Assembly: GCF_037190085.1 (NCBI RefSeq)
Contig: NZ_JBBCJO010000012.1
Span: 62,001 to 126,000, forward strand
DNA from: Gemmatimonas aurantiaca
GTDB taxonomy: Bacteria > Gemmatimonadota > Gemmatimonadetes > Gemmatimonadales > Gemmatimonadaceae
Length of the DNA: 64,000 nt
Reading direction: 5' to 3'
Shown here: piece by piece, positions 27,522-36,405 of the stretch
Layout: each line of letters begins with the position of its first letter
Position numbering within the stretch: the stretch's first letter is position 1
Program-made: the position numbers and the translations under genes
The notes under the pieces: model-generated
Databases searched by the model: none
What the model saw: the letters and a program-made list of their open reading frames with translations, nothing else
Told to the model about the DNA's origin: nothing

Positions 27522-28211
27522 ATGCGTTCCGTTCGACCCACAACTTTGCTTGCCGTCCTGCTCACCACGGTTCCGGTGCTGCTGGCGTTCCCCGGTTGCT
27601 CCGAAACCACCGAGGCGCCCACGGCCGTGCGTTTGAGCGTGGTCCAGGGGTCCACCCAGACTGCCGCGGCGGGGACCCTGCTCCCCACCCCCATCGTCCT
27701 CCGGGTCATGGGCAGCGACGGGAACCCCATGCCCAAGGTCCCCATCAGCTTCAATGTGCTGGCGGGTGGTGGGGCGGTCGATCCGCCGACGGCCATCTCC
27801 GACGCCAACGGAGAGGTCAAGGCACGGTGGACCCTCGGACCGGGCTCCCAGGTGCAGACGCTGGTGGGCGCCGCCCCGGGTGTCGATCCGGTCACATTGA
27901 CCGCATTTGGTGTGCTGCCCAGCGACATCATCATCGCCCAGGGCAACAACCAGAACGCCAAGGCCAGCGCCGCGCTGCCGGTGCAGCTGGTGCTGCGTGT
28001 GGTGGGGGCCAACAACGTCCCCATCCCTGGACAGACGGTCGCCCTGGCGATCACCTCCGGCGGGGGCAGTCTGTCGCCGCAGTCCGCGGTCACCAACGCG
28101 GTGGGCGAGGTTACCATCCGCTGGACGCTTGGCCCGCAGACCGGGCTGCAGATGGCCACCGCCACCGCTGGCGCGGTGGGGCCCATCACGATTTCCGCCG
28201 TGGCCAACTGA
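27522..28211 (+). CDS. Ig-like (Big) domain lipoprotein
   Basis: The protein has 229 residues from the ATG at 27522. An SD-like GGAGAGGAG lies about 20 bases upstream, too far for this ATG, and an in-frame GTG just upstream could add some 15 residues. A hydrophobic leader ends at FPGCSE, a likely lipidation Cys at residue 26. Two Ig-like repeats follow, each with the pattern V-P-hydrophobic then AGGGAVDPPTAISDANGEV and SGGGSLSPQSAVTNAVGEV, ending in a W-TLGP motif. Such Big domains are extracellular adhesive or scaffolding modules, common in this phylum, with unknown binding partners. A strong terminator follows. Confidence 0.85.
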   Translation: MRSVRPTTLLAVLLTTVPVLLAFPGCSETTEAPTAVRLSVVQGSTQTAAAGTLLPTPIVLRVMGSDGNPMPKVPISFNVLAGGGAVDPPTAISDANGEVKARWTLGPGSQVQTLVGAAPGVDPVTLTAFGVLPSDIIIAQGNNQNAKASAALPVQLVLRVVGANNVPIPGQTVALAITSGGGSLSPQSAVTNAVGEVTIRWTLGPQTGLQMATATAGAVGPITISAVAN

Positions 28212-28290
28212 GAGGAGGGGGCCGCGCCGCCGGCCCTGGTCCCGCGGGTTCCGTGCATGACACAGGACCCCTCGACCCTGGCTGGCGTAT

Positions 28291-28323
28291 GGGGAGGAGC
28301 TCGGCACACGCCGGCTCCTCCCC
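28291..28323 (+). terminator. rho-independent terminator after the Ig-like lipoprotein gene
   Basis: The stem ggggaggagc-t-cggc pairs with gccg-gctcctcccc, giving 14 bp with one bulged T and a four-base loop (acac). It is followed by ttctccgttt. Confidence 0.78.
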
Positions 28324-28358
28324 TTCTCCGTTTCCAGCCACCCGGCTAGTTGTCAGTC

Positions 28359-29339
28359 ATGACGTCCTCGTCCGTCGATTCGCCTCACTCGTCCGGCACA
28401 TCCCGACCCGGATCGCGCGTCATCGTGGTAACCGGCGCCAGCGATGGCATCGGACGCGCTGCCGTGCGGGCTTTTGCCCGTCAGGGCGCGACGGTGGTGA
28501 TGGTGGGACGCAACGAAGCCAAGACCGCGGCGGCGGCGCGGGCGATCATGAGCGAGACCGGCAGCCGCACGATCACCTGGCACATCGCGGACCTCAGCCA
28601 GCAGCACGAGGTGCGCGAGGTGGCCGGCGTGCTGCGCAAACGTCATCCCCGCATCGACGTGCTGTGCAACAACGCCGGCGCCCTGTTTCTCGAACGTGAG
28701 ACCACCGGCGACGGCCTGGAGCGCACCTTCGCGCTCAACCACCTCGCGTATTTCACACTCACGTTCGAGCTGCTCCCGGCGCTCCGCGCCGCCGCGCGTG
28801 CGCCCGTGACCGCCGACGCACCGGCCCGCATCGTCAATGTGTCCAGCCGCGCGCATCAGAACGCGCGCATCGATCTGGACGATCTGCAGATGACCCGCCG
28901 CTGGAGCGGTTGGCGGGCCTACTGCAACTCAAAACTCTGCAACATCTGGTTCACCCGCGAACTGGCCCGTCGCCTGGCCGGTGAACCGGTGATCGTGCAC
29001 GCCATGCATCCCGGTGTGGTGAGCACCCGGTTCGCGTCCAACAATGGACGCATGGGACGTTTTCTCCGCCGGGTGATGGATCTGCGTTCGGTCACCCCCG
29101 AACAGGGCGCCGATACGCTCGTGTGGCTCGCCAGCGGCGACGATCCGCAGGTGACCGGCACCTCGGGCCGCTACTGGTACAAACGCCGCGACGGATCGCT
29201 CTCGCGTGCGGCGCGCGACGATGACCGCGCCCGCATGTTGTGGGTCCACAGTGCGATGCTGACGGGCATCGATGTCGGGGCCGATGCCGGGGTCGCTGTG
29301 GGAGCCGATGTCGGAATCGATGGCATCGCCACTCGCTGA
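28359..29339 (+). CDS. short-chain dehydrogenase/reductase (retinol-dehydrogenase-like)
   Basis: The protein is 326 residues from the ATG at 28359. It is a classical Rossmann SDR: the nucleotide motif TGASDGIGRA lies near residue 25, NNAGA near residue 103, the catalytic serine in NVSSRAHQN, and Tyr/Lys in YCNSK. The Arg in MVGRNEAK suggests NADP(H). The branch resembles retinol-dehydrogenase/WW-oxidoreductase-like bacterial SDRs of unknown substrate. The last 25 residues (DVGADAGVAVGADVGID) come from an imperfect DNA repeat and look unstructured. The end of the gene overlaps the AarF/UbiB start by about 20 bases. Confidence 0.92.
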   Translation: MTSSSVDSPHSSGTSRPGSRVIVVTGASDGIGRAAVRAFARQGATVVMVGRNEAKTAAAARAIMSETGSRTITWHIADLSQQHEVREVAGVLRKRHPRIDVLCNNAGALFLERETTGDGLERTFALNHLAYFTLTFELLPALRAAARAPVTADAPARIVNVSSRAHQNARIDLDDLQMTRRWSGWRAYCNSKLCNIWFTRELARRLAGEPVIVHAMHPGVVSTRFASNNGRMGRFLRRVMDLRSVTPEQGADTLVWLASGDDPQVTGTSGRYWYKRRDGSLSRAARDDDRARMLWVHSAMLTGIDVGADAGVAVGADVGIDGIATR

Positions 29340-30840
29340 AACGCCGCCGTTGCCGGTGGCTTCGCCCATGTCTGCGGCAGACGGATCCGGCCCCGACGCG
29401 ACGGACACCCAGCCCCGGCCCACCTGGCGCTGGCGCGACACGCCGCGCCTGTTCGTCATTCTGTGGCGGATCACGCCGCTCGTCTGCTCGTTCCTGCGCG
29501 ATCATCGCCGATGGATCCGTTGGGGCCCGCCGGTGCCCCGATCGGTGGAATTTCACGAGCGGCGTGCACGCCGCCTCGTGCAGCAGCTCGCGGCGCTGGG
29601 GCCCGCCTTCGTGAAGCTGGCGCAGGTGTTTTCGGCGCGCTCCGATCTCATCCCCGAACCCTATCTGTCGAATCTGGCGAGCCTCACCGATCGGGTGCCG
29701 CCCGTGCCCTGGCCCGTGCTGCGGGCGGCACTGGAAGCCTCCTGGGGCGTCCCGCCGGAAACCGTCGTCGACGCGCTCGACCCGGTACCGCTCGCGGCCG
29801 GCTCGATCGGACAGGTGCATCGCGCGAGGTACGAGGGCCGCGAGGTCGTGGTGAAAGTCCTGCGCCCCGGTGTCGACGTCGTCGTCCTGCGCGATGCGCG
29901 ACTCGCGCGGGCCATCGTCGGGTGGGTCTATCGGCAATGGCCACATCACCACGTGCGCGGATTTGCCATCGTGCTCGAGGAGTTCCAGCGGCACATCCCC
30001 GAGGAGATGGATTTCGAACGCGAAGCGCTGCAGTGCATGCGCATGCGGGAACGCTTCGCCGGTGAACCGCGCCTGCGTATCCCCGCGGTGGAGATGCCGC
30101 TCACGCGCCGCGATGTGCTGGTGATGGAGTATCTCGAAGGCATCCGCATCGATCGGCTCGATGAGGCCATCGCACAGGGACGCGTGTCCGCCCGCGCGCT
30201 CACCGAAACGCTGATCGAGACCTATGCCCGCATGATGCTCCGCGACGGCGTCTTCCACGCCGATCCGCACCCGGGCAACCTGCTGGTGGATGCACAGGGC
30301 CGTCTGCTGCTGCTCGACTTCGGCATGGTCATCGATGTGTCGGTGCAGACACGCAAGGCACTCTTCGACACCATCCTGGCGGCCATCCATCGTGACCCCG
30401 ACGCCACCGCGGCGGGATTCTTCGCGCTGGGCATGATCGCCACCGGCGTCACGCCGGGGGCGATGCGCGATCTCGTGGCCACACTGCTCGATATCGCCTA
30501 TCGCGACACGTCCATGGCCGATCGGGCGAAGGTGCTGGCCGAGCGTGTCATGCGGGAGCTGCTCAACTGGCCCATCGTGCTGCCGGGAGAACTCGTCTAC
30601 TTCGCCCGCACGGCCGCGCTCATCGAGGGCGTGGGTGTCCGCTACGACAGTCATTTCAACAGTCTGCGGGTGGCATCACCCGTCGTGTTGCGGCTGCGAC
30701 ATGAATTGCTGGCGGCATTGCTCGGTGACGATGGTCACCGTGAACCGATCGTGACATGGGCCGCGACCTTGGGCGCGTTGGCGGGAACGGCGGTGAGCTG
30801 GGTCACCACCTGGGGCAGACGACTGCAGACGGCATTGTAG
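29320..30840 (+). CDS. AarF/UbiB (ABC1) atypical kinase
   Basis: I chose the ATG at 29320 (506 residues), inside the 3' end of the SDR gene. Upstream ATGs lie in the repeat region. Family motifs are all present: the K-rich helix AFVKLAQVFSARSDL (KLAQ where KxGQ is usual), the Ala-rich nucleotide loop AAGSIGQVHRA, the lysine in VVVKVLRP, FHADPHPGNLL and the DFG-like LLDFGM. One or two C-terminal hydrophobic helices are likely. UbiB/ADCK proteins have ATPase activity needed for quinone biosynthesis or lipid handling at the membrane. The substrate here is not known. Confidence 0.92.
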   Translation: MASPLAETPPLPVASPMSAADGSGPDATDTQPRPTWRWRDTPRLFVILWRITPLVCSFLRDHRRWIRWGPPVPRSVEFHERRARRLVQQLAALGPAFVKLAQVFSARSDLIPEPYLSNLASLTDRVPPVPWPVLRAALEASWGVPPETVVDALDPVPLAAGSIGQVHRARYEGREVVVKVLRPGVDVVVLRDARLARAIVGWVYRQWPHHHVRGFAIVLEEFQRHIPEEMDFEREALQCMRMRERFAGEPRLRIPAVEMPLTRRDVLVMEYLEGIRIDRLDEAIAQGRVSARALTETLIETYARMMLRDGVFHADPHPGNLLVDAQGRLLLLDFGMVIDVSVQTRKALFDTILAAIHRDPDATAAGFFALGMIATGVTPGAMRDLVATLLDIAYRDTSMADRAKVLAERVMRELLNWPIVLPGELVYFARTAALIEGVGVRYDSHFNSLRVASPVVLRLRHELLAALLGDDGHREPIVTWAATLGALAGTAVSWVTTWGRRLQTAL

Positions 30841-30971
30841 CAACCGCGTCACACGCGCATCACAGTGTGCGTTGCAGCACGTCTTCGTATGTCGGGACGA
30901 ACCGGGCGGCGGTACTCTGAGCGACGTTCACCGCACGTTCACCGCAATTCCTCACTTCCGCCCCGAGAACG

Positions 30972-31664
30972 ATGAAACGTCTCTGGACTCTCGCAACAGC
31001 GTTGACATTGGTGGCCTCCAGTGCTTCAGCCCAGGCGCCGGTGCTTGGTAACGTCACCTTCAAAGGTGACCAATCGAGCAACGGCGTGATCGGTGGCTAT
31101 CTGGCCGGTCCCTATCTCGCCGACCTCGAAGGGTTCAATCTCCAGTTCGGCCTCACCGGCACCTCGATCCTCACCAACACCATCGTGTGGTGCATCGATC
31201 TGCCCAATCCCGCCAACCCGAGCATCGACAGCTACTACTCCACGGCCTTCTCGTCGAACACCGGCGGTATCGTCGGTGACGGGGACTTCAGCAAGACCCG
31301 CAAGAACGACCCGGAGCTGTACAAGAAGGCCGCCTGGCTCATCGAGCAGTACGATCCCACGAAGGACTTTCAGTCGGGCGCGGTCTACAACGCCGTGAAC
31401 ATCCAGGGCACACTCTGGACCATGTTCGGGGCCAGCATCTCCGGTTTCGAGATGCTGACCATCGATGCCGACTACGCGTCGAAGATCACGCGTGACTGGT
31501 ATGTGCTCTCCGACGACGATGTCCAGGGAGAAGTTTCCAGTCAGGAATACATCACCAGCGTTCCGCGCAGCACCGTACCCGAACCTTCCACCTACGTCCT
31601 CCTCGGTGGTGGCCTGTTGTTGCTCGGCATGGCCAATCGCCGTCGCCGGATGCTCAGCGTTTGA
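30972..31664 (+). CDS. PEP-CTERM sorting domain surface protein
   Basis: The protein has 230 residues. A signal peptide (MKRLWTLATALTLVASSASA) is followed by a domain of about 175 residues without a recognised family. The C-terminus has the sorting signal VPEPSTYVLLGGGLLLLGMA followed by NRRRR: a PEP motif, a hydrophobic helix and a basic tail. Exosortase EpsH-type enzymes cut such signals to release or anchor proteins in extracellular matrix, so this organism should encode an exosortase elsewhere. The gene stands alone, about 130 bases after the UbiB-type gene. Confidence 0.88.
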   Translation: MKRLWTLATALTLVASSASAQAPVLGNVTFKGDQSSNGVIGGYLAGPYLADLEGFNLQFGLTGTSILTNTIVWCIDLPNPANPSIDSYYSTAFSSNTGGIVGDGDFSKTRKNDPELYKKAAWLIEQYDPTKDFQSGAVYNAVNIQGTLWTMFGASISGFEMLTIDADYASKITRDWYVLSDDDVQGEVSSQEYITSVPRSTVPEPSTYVLLGGGLLLLGMANRRRRMLSV

Positions 31665-31755
31665 CCGACGACGCGTCACCGTCCGATCGCCGCGCAACCC
31701 GCGCCTGATCGAACGGGGCGAAGGCCCGATCTGTTCCGCGGCGACGATCCAGTAT

Positions 31756-34700
31756 CTAGAAGATCCAGTCGCGGAACAGGTCGAAGCCGAACTGCAGACG
31801 CGGGAAGTCGGCACCGCCCACACGAGTACAGGGCGCCGAGCCGGGATCCACACCCAACTGCCCCAGCCACCCGCGCGCAAGACGATACTCCACCGCGATG
31901 CCGTACCAGAATTCGGCGCCGCGTGTGACCTGATTGGAGCCGCGGCACACGCCGGTGTTGAGACGCAGATAGGTGCGATCGCCGATCTGTTTCCCGGCGG
32001 AAATGCTCAGATTCAGATTGCCCCACAGCGACGTGGGCGACAGCGAGGCCTGCGACTCGTTGCCGGCAGTGCTCACCTGCACCGTGTTGAAATTGCCCGG
32101 CAGGATGCGCTGCAACTTATTCTCCAGTGCCCCACCCACCGACGGCAGCAACAGCCCCGTCACCGCACGCACCGTGCTCTGACTCTGCCCGTCCAGTGCA
32201 AACGTGGGCGCGCCGAAGATGAGCAGTGAGATGATCTCCGACTCCGGCGCCGACGCATAGAGCGGATCGGAGCTCGACAGCGTGAGCGCCGGCTGATCGT
32301 AGTTGCCGCCGATGTGCAACTTGATCGGCACTTCACCGCCGCCCGTCACCCGCACGGTATTGGTTGCGTTGATGTCCAGCACCGGAGCGATCTCCGGATT
32401 CGGATAGAACCGCACGCTTCCGGAATCGATGGAGAAGCTGCGATACACCGGTCCGAGCTCCAGACGATACTGTCCACGGTTGGCGGTGATCTCCCCGTCG
32501 AGCACGAGTCGTTCCCCACTCATCGCCACCGTGAGACCGCCGCCCAGCTTCACACGGGCCTCGGGCGTCTGCACCCAGACTTCTTCCCCGAGCGCCACGC
32601 GGGCGTTTTCCACGGCGATGAGCGATCCCAGCGCGGAGAGCGACTGCGCCGCCGATTCCGCCACCGGTATTTCGTCGGCGCCCAGCAGGTCCCGCGCCGC
32701 CTGCGACGTGAGATCCAGCGCGACACGTTCGCCGAGTGGATTCACGACGATATTGGCGCGCGGCACGAACAGACTGCCGTTCACCGTCGGGCGCTTGAGC
32801 GCGCCCTGCACCCGCACATTGCCGCCGACATCGAGATCGGTGCCATCCCGCTGACGCGAGACTTCGAAATTGTTCGCGACAAACTGCACGTCCACGGCCG
32901 CCGGCGCGTTCGCCGGCATGATCAGCACCCCACGCGCCGACAAGGTGTCGGCCGCCGACTTGCCGCTGCGCAGCCGCAGCGACTCGAGAATGATCGAGTC
33001 GGCGTTGGCCCGCACCACGATGCGTCCTTCCGACGGTGTGATACCGAGATTGTCGAACCTCGCGCCGGCCCCGTCGAAAATCATCGTGCCCGTCGCGCTC
33101 GGTCGATCGAACGTACCACCCAGCGAGAGGCGCCCCGACAACACGCCGTGCTGCCGGCTCACCCCGTCCACGCGCACCGGCAATGCTTCCACGCGCAACG
33201 AGTCGGCGATCAATGCGCCTTCCACGGCATCGCTGAGCAGCCGCTTCTCCACCGACGCGATCCGGAGATCGATGGGGATGCGGCCCTCCGCACGCAGCGC
33301 GCCCCCCAGCGAGTCCTCGATCACTGCGTTCGCCACGAGACGGCGGTCGGCGTACGAGCCATTCGACACCACGGCCGGCAACCGATAGCCGTTCACGCCC
33401 AGCGAGTCGCCCGTGAGCTGCCATGACAACAGTGGCGCGTCCCGCGTGCCGGCCAGTTCGGCGTGACCGGACACCGTGCCTTCGATGGGTGTGGCTCCAG
33501 CCAACAGCGTCGCCACCTCACCCACGGGGAAACGTTCCAGACGCACCTGGCCGCGCACGGGGCCACTGGTGGGCACATCGGCGTCCACGGCCAGCACCCC
33601 ACCCACGTTCGACTGCATCTCCGCCGGCTGCAGGCGCAGCCCTGCCGAATCGGTCACCAGCACGATGGGCTGCCGGGAGCGCCACTCCACATCGTCGTAC
33701 GACAGCCGCAGCGAGTCCAGCGCGATGGTGGTGGCCGCACTGTCCAGACGATAGTTCCCGCGCGCCACGAGTTGGGCATCGGTTTCGGTACCGACATCGA
33801 TCACCAGACGACCGCTGTCCGGACTCGCGTCGGTCACCCGCGCCATGGCACTGTGAATGCGCACGGCACCGATGCCGGTGACCTCGTCCATCGTGGCCGT
33901 GCCTTCGAACGTCGGACGCGTGAACACATGTTCCGCGCGCGCCGAACCGAACAGGCGACCCACTTTGATGGCCCCCACCTGCAAAGCACGGCCACCGAGC
34001 GCCATGTTGGCGTCGGCATCGACCAGGCTGCCGATGAGATATCCGGAGAGCGAGAGATCGCCCTGCAAGGTGTCCGCGGCGATATCACGCAGCGTGCCGG
34101 CCGATGCCGAATCGAGTGGCTGCAGCATGATGGCCAGCCGCCTGAGTTCCGGACGCGCGGCATCGAGTGAGTCACTGCGCGCCGATACTTCCAGTGTATC
34201 GGACTGCAGTGAATCGCGTGCCAGCCCACCACGCGCTTCGAATGTCAGACCGCCAAAATGCGCCAGCGCCGAATCCACGCGCAGCCGCTGTCGGTCGAGT
34301 ACCGCACTCGCGGCGAGATCGAGCGCGGGTTGGTCGTCGCGCTGCGGCTGCGCGAGTTGCACCACCGCGCGGCCCGTCAACGTGCGCACATCACCGGTAT
34401 CGGCCGGCGTGGGTGTTGATGAGGGAGCGGCGAGAGTGTCCAGGGGACCCTCACCCGCCAGATGCAACTCGCCACTCAGCGCGGTGACCGGCATGTCCTC
34501 GCGCCCGAACCAGCGCCGCACGTCCAGCGCGGTGATCGATCCATCCGCCGTGGCCCGCCACATCCGTTTGCCCACCGATGCGGTGCCGGCCAGCGCAACC
34601 GTCCGATGCCACGACGTACTGGAGTCACCCACCATGGGCACGGAATCGGCATCGGACAGCGCCGTGAGATCGGCCCGCCAGTCGAGCGCCGACAGGCGAC

Positions 34701-36405
34701 CGTTGGCCGTCACGTAACCCGCCACGCGGGATCGCAGCGGCATGATCGTATCGATGCGCGCGATCGCCCGCATGGAGATCGGCTCGAGGGCGAGGCGGGT
34801 GTTCAATTCGACATCATCCCGATCATAACGCGCCGCGAGCTGCCCGCGTACCGACGACACATGACTGGCCGAGTCGGTCCACACCAGGGCCAGATTGGGG
34901 ATGTCGGCGCGGGCCATGTCGGCCGCGCGAATGTTCAGCGTACCGGTCAGGACGCCGTCGATCGGCAGCGTGTCTTTCAGCAGCGGCTTGATGGACCGCA
35001 GATCCACCCGCAAGGCGCTCACGGTCATGGCCGATGCGCGCGGTTCGGCACCGAGCCCCACGGTGCCCCGCAGCGTCACACTCGATACAGGCGTCCCCAG
35101 CGCGCCCGCCGGCACCGCTTCGTCGGTGAAACGCGCGTCGAGCAGATCGATCTGGAGCGCGGTGAGTGGTCCGCCCGCGGCCGACACCAGGCGTCCGGTG
35201 ATGCTGCCGCGGATCTCCTCGGGAACCGCGTCATAGCTGATGCGCCGCAGCAGATCGCTGCGCAACGGCGTGAACGCCAGATCGACCCGATGCAACAACA
35301 GATCCGCCGGACGCACCGTGATGGCAATGCCACCGCGCACGCGTGAGCCGCCCGTCTCCACATCGAGATTGCTGAGCGCGAATTCCGCATCGTCGGGATC
35401 TTCGAGCGTACGCATGCGCACGTCGGCCTGCCCACGCCCCTCTTTGGGCAACACATCCCACACCCACGTGAGATCGGACAGCCCCGCATCGGCCTTCACC
35501 TGCACGTCATACCGCACCGAGCCCGGCTGATTCCACGTGACCTTGCCCGCGGCGCTACCCACCGAGGCCGGCAGCTCCACCCGCGGCAGATCGAGCAGCA
35601 ACGAGTCCGATGTCCACGTCACCTTCCCCTGCGCCTGCTGCACCGGCACGGGCGGATCGGAGATCGTGCCGCGCAGTGAGTCGAGCTGCAACGACGAAGG
35701 CCGTTTCAGGACGTCCACCACCACCACGTCATGGGCCTTCACGCGGTCCAGCCCGATGATGCGGCGTGCGAACCACCGCCCGCCGCTGGCGGGAATGAGA
35801 TCGTGCAGACTGTCGCGCACCGCGATGATGCTGTCGCGTGCGGCCCCGGTGAACATCGGGTGGGGTTCCCATGGCGCCACGGTGGTGATGCGCGCCCGCG
35901 AAATCGCGATGGCGCCGATGCGCACATCGTCACCGAATCCCGGCGTCAACCGGGGCGGCGACGGCGTGGTGTCGCCGGCGATGATGTACGCGATGTTCCA
36001 CGGTGTGCCCGGCGTGTCCTGCCGGAGATCCACCGTGAGGCCATCGATGACCACGTCGTTCAGCAGGATGGACTTGCTGAAGAGACCGGACCACGACACC
36101 GAAGCCTGCAGACGTTCAGCCACCACGACCGGCACACCCGCGGTATCCACGAGGGCCACCTGCTCGGCGACGATACGCCGACGACTGAGCTCACGCAGCA
36201 CACCCACGCGCAGCGTCCCGCGTCCCCCGAACACGCCGTTCGCACCGGCGATGGCCCTGGACAACAGCCACGTGCGTCCCCCCTGCGTCCCGGTAAGCAC
36301 CCAATACGCGGTGAACACGCCCGCACCGAGCAGGAGCAGCAACGCGGCGACCCACCAGAAGCGCCGCTGTCGCGCCGAACGGAAGAGAGTCCCGCCGGAT
36401 GCCAT
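31756..36405 (-). CDS. tamB: translocation and assembly module protein TamB
   Basis: The ATG at 36405 gives 1549 residues and overlaps the tamA TGA (TGATG). One N-terminal membrane helix (FWWVAALLLLLGAGVFTAYW) anchors a very long run of repeating beta-strands, the hydrophobic groove that carries lipids or substrates across the periplasm. The C-terminal DUF490 domain ends in FPRLQFGFDLFRDWIF, expected to dock to the TamA barrel. TamB/AsmA-like proteins move phospholipids to the outer membrane and help assemble some outer-membrane proteins. Coupling with tamA fits one complex. Confidence 0.92.
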   Translation of the reverse strand: MASGGTLFRSARQRRFWWVAALLLLLGAGVFTAYWVLTGTQGGRTWLLSRAIAGANGVFGGRGTLRVGVLRELSRRRIVAEQVALVDTAGVPVVVAERLQASVSWSGLFSKSILLNDVVIDGLTVDLRQDTPGTPWNIAYIIAGDTTPSPPRLTPGFGDDVRIGAIAISRARITTVAPWEPHPMFTGAARDSIIAVRDSLHDLIPASGGRWFARRIIGLDRVKAHDVVVVDVLKRPSSLQLDSLRGTISDPPVPVQQAQGKVTWTSDSLLLDLPRVELPASVGSAAGKVTWNQPGSVRYDVQVKADAGLSDLTWVWDVLPKEGRGQADVRMRTLEDPDDAEFALSNLDVETGGSRVRGGIAITVRPADLLLHRVDLAFTPLRSDLLRRISYDAVPEEIRGSITGRLVSAAGGPLTALQIDLLDARFTDEAVPAGALGTPVSSVTLRGTVGLGAEPRASAMTVSALRVDLRSIKPLLKDTLPIDGVLTGTLNIRAADMARADIPNLALVWTDSASHVSSVRGQLAARYDRDDVELNTRLALEPISMRAIARIDTIMPLRSRVAGYVTANGRLSALDWRADLTALSDADSVPMVGDSSTSWHRTVALAGTASVGKRMWRATADGSITALDVRRWFGREDMPVTALSGELHLAGEGPLDTLAAPSSTPTPADTGDVRTLTGRAVVQLAQPQRDDQPALDLAASAVLDRQRLRVDSALAHFGGLTFEARGGLARDSLQSDTLEVSARSDSLDAARPELRRLAIMLQPLDSASAGTLRDIAADTLQGDLSLSGYLIGSLVDADANMALGGRALQVGAIKVGRLFGSARAEHVFTRPTFEGTATMDEVTGIGAVRIHSAMARVTDASPDSGRLVIDVGTETDAQLVARGNYRLDSAATTIALDSLRLSYDDVEWRSRQPIVLVTDSAGLRLQPAEMQSNVGGVLAVDADVPTSGPVRGQVRLERFPVGEVATLLAGATPIEGTVSGHAELAGTRDAPLLSWQLTGDSLGVNGYRLPAVVSNGSYADRRLVANAVIEDSLGGALRAEGRIPIDLRIASVEKRLLSDAVEGALIADSLRVEALPVRVDGVSRQHGVLSGRLSLGGTFDRPSATGTMIFDGAGARFDNLGITPSEGRIVVRANADSIILESLRLRSGKSAADTLSARGVLIMPANAPAAVDVQFVANNFEVSRQRDGTDLDVGGNVRVQGALKRPTVNGSLFVPRANIVVNPLGERVALDLTSQAARDLLGADEIPVAESAAQSLSALGSLIAVENARVALGEEVWVQTPEARVKLGGGLTVAMSGERLVLDGEITANRGQYRLELGPVYRSFSIDSGSVRFYPNPEIAPVLDINATNTVRVTGGGEVPIKLHIGGNYDQPALTLSSSDPLYASAPESEIISLLIFGAPTFALDGQSQSTVRAVTGLLLPSVGGALENKLQRILPGNFNTVQVSTAGNESQASLSPTSLWGNLNLSISAGKQIGDRTYLRLNTGVCRGSNQVTRGAEFWYGIAVEYRLARGWLGQLGVDPGSAPCTRVGGADFPRLQFGFDLFRDWIF

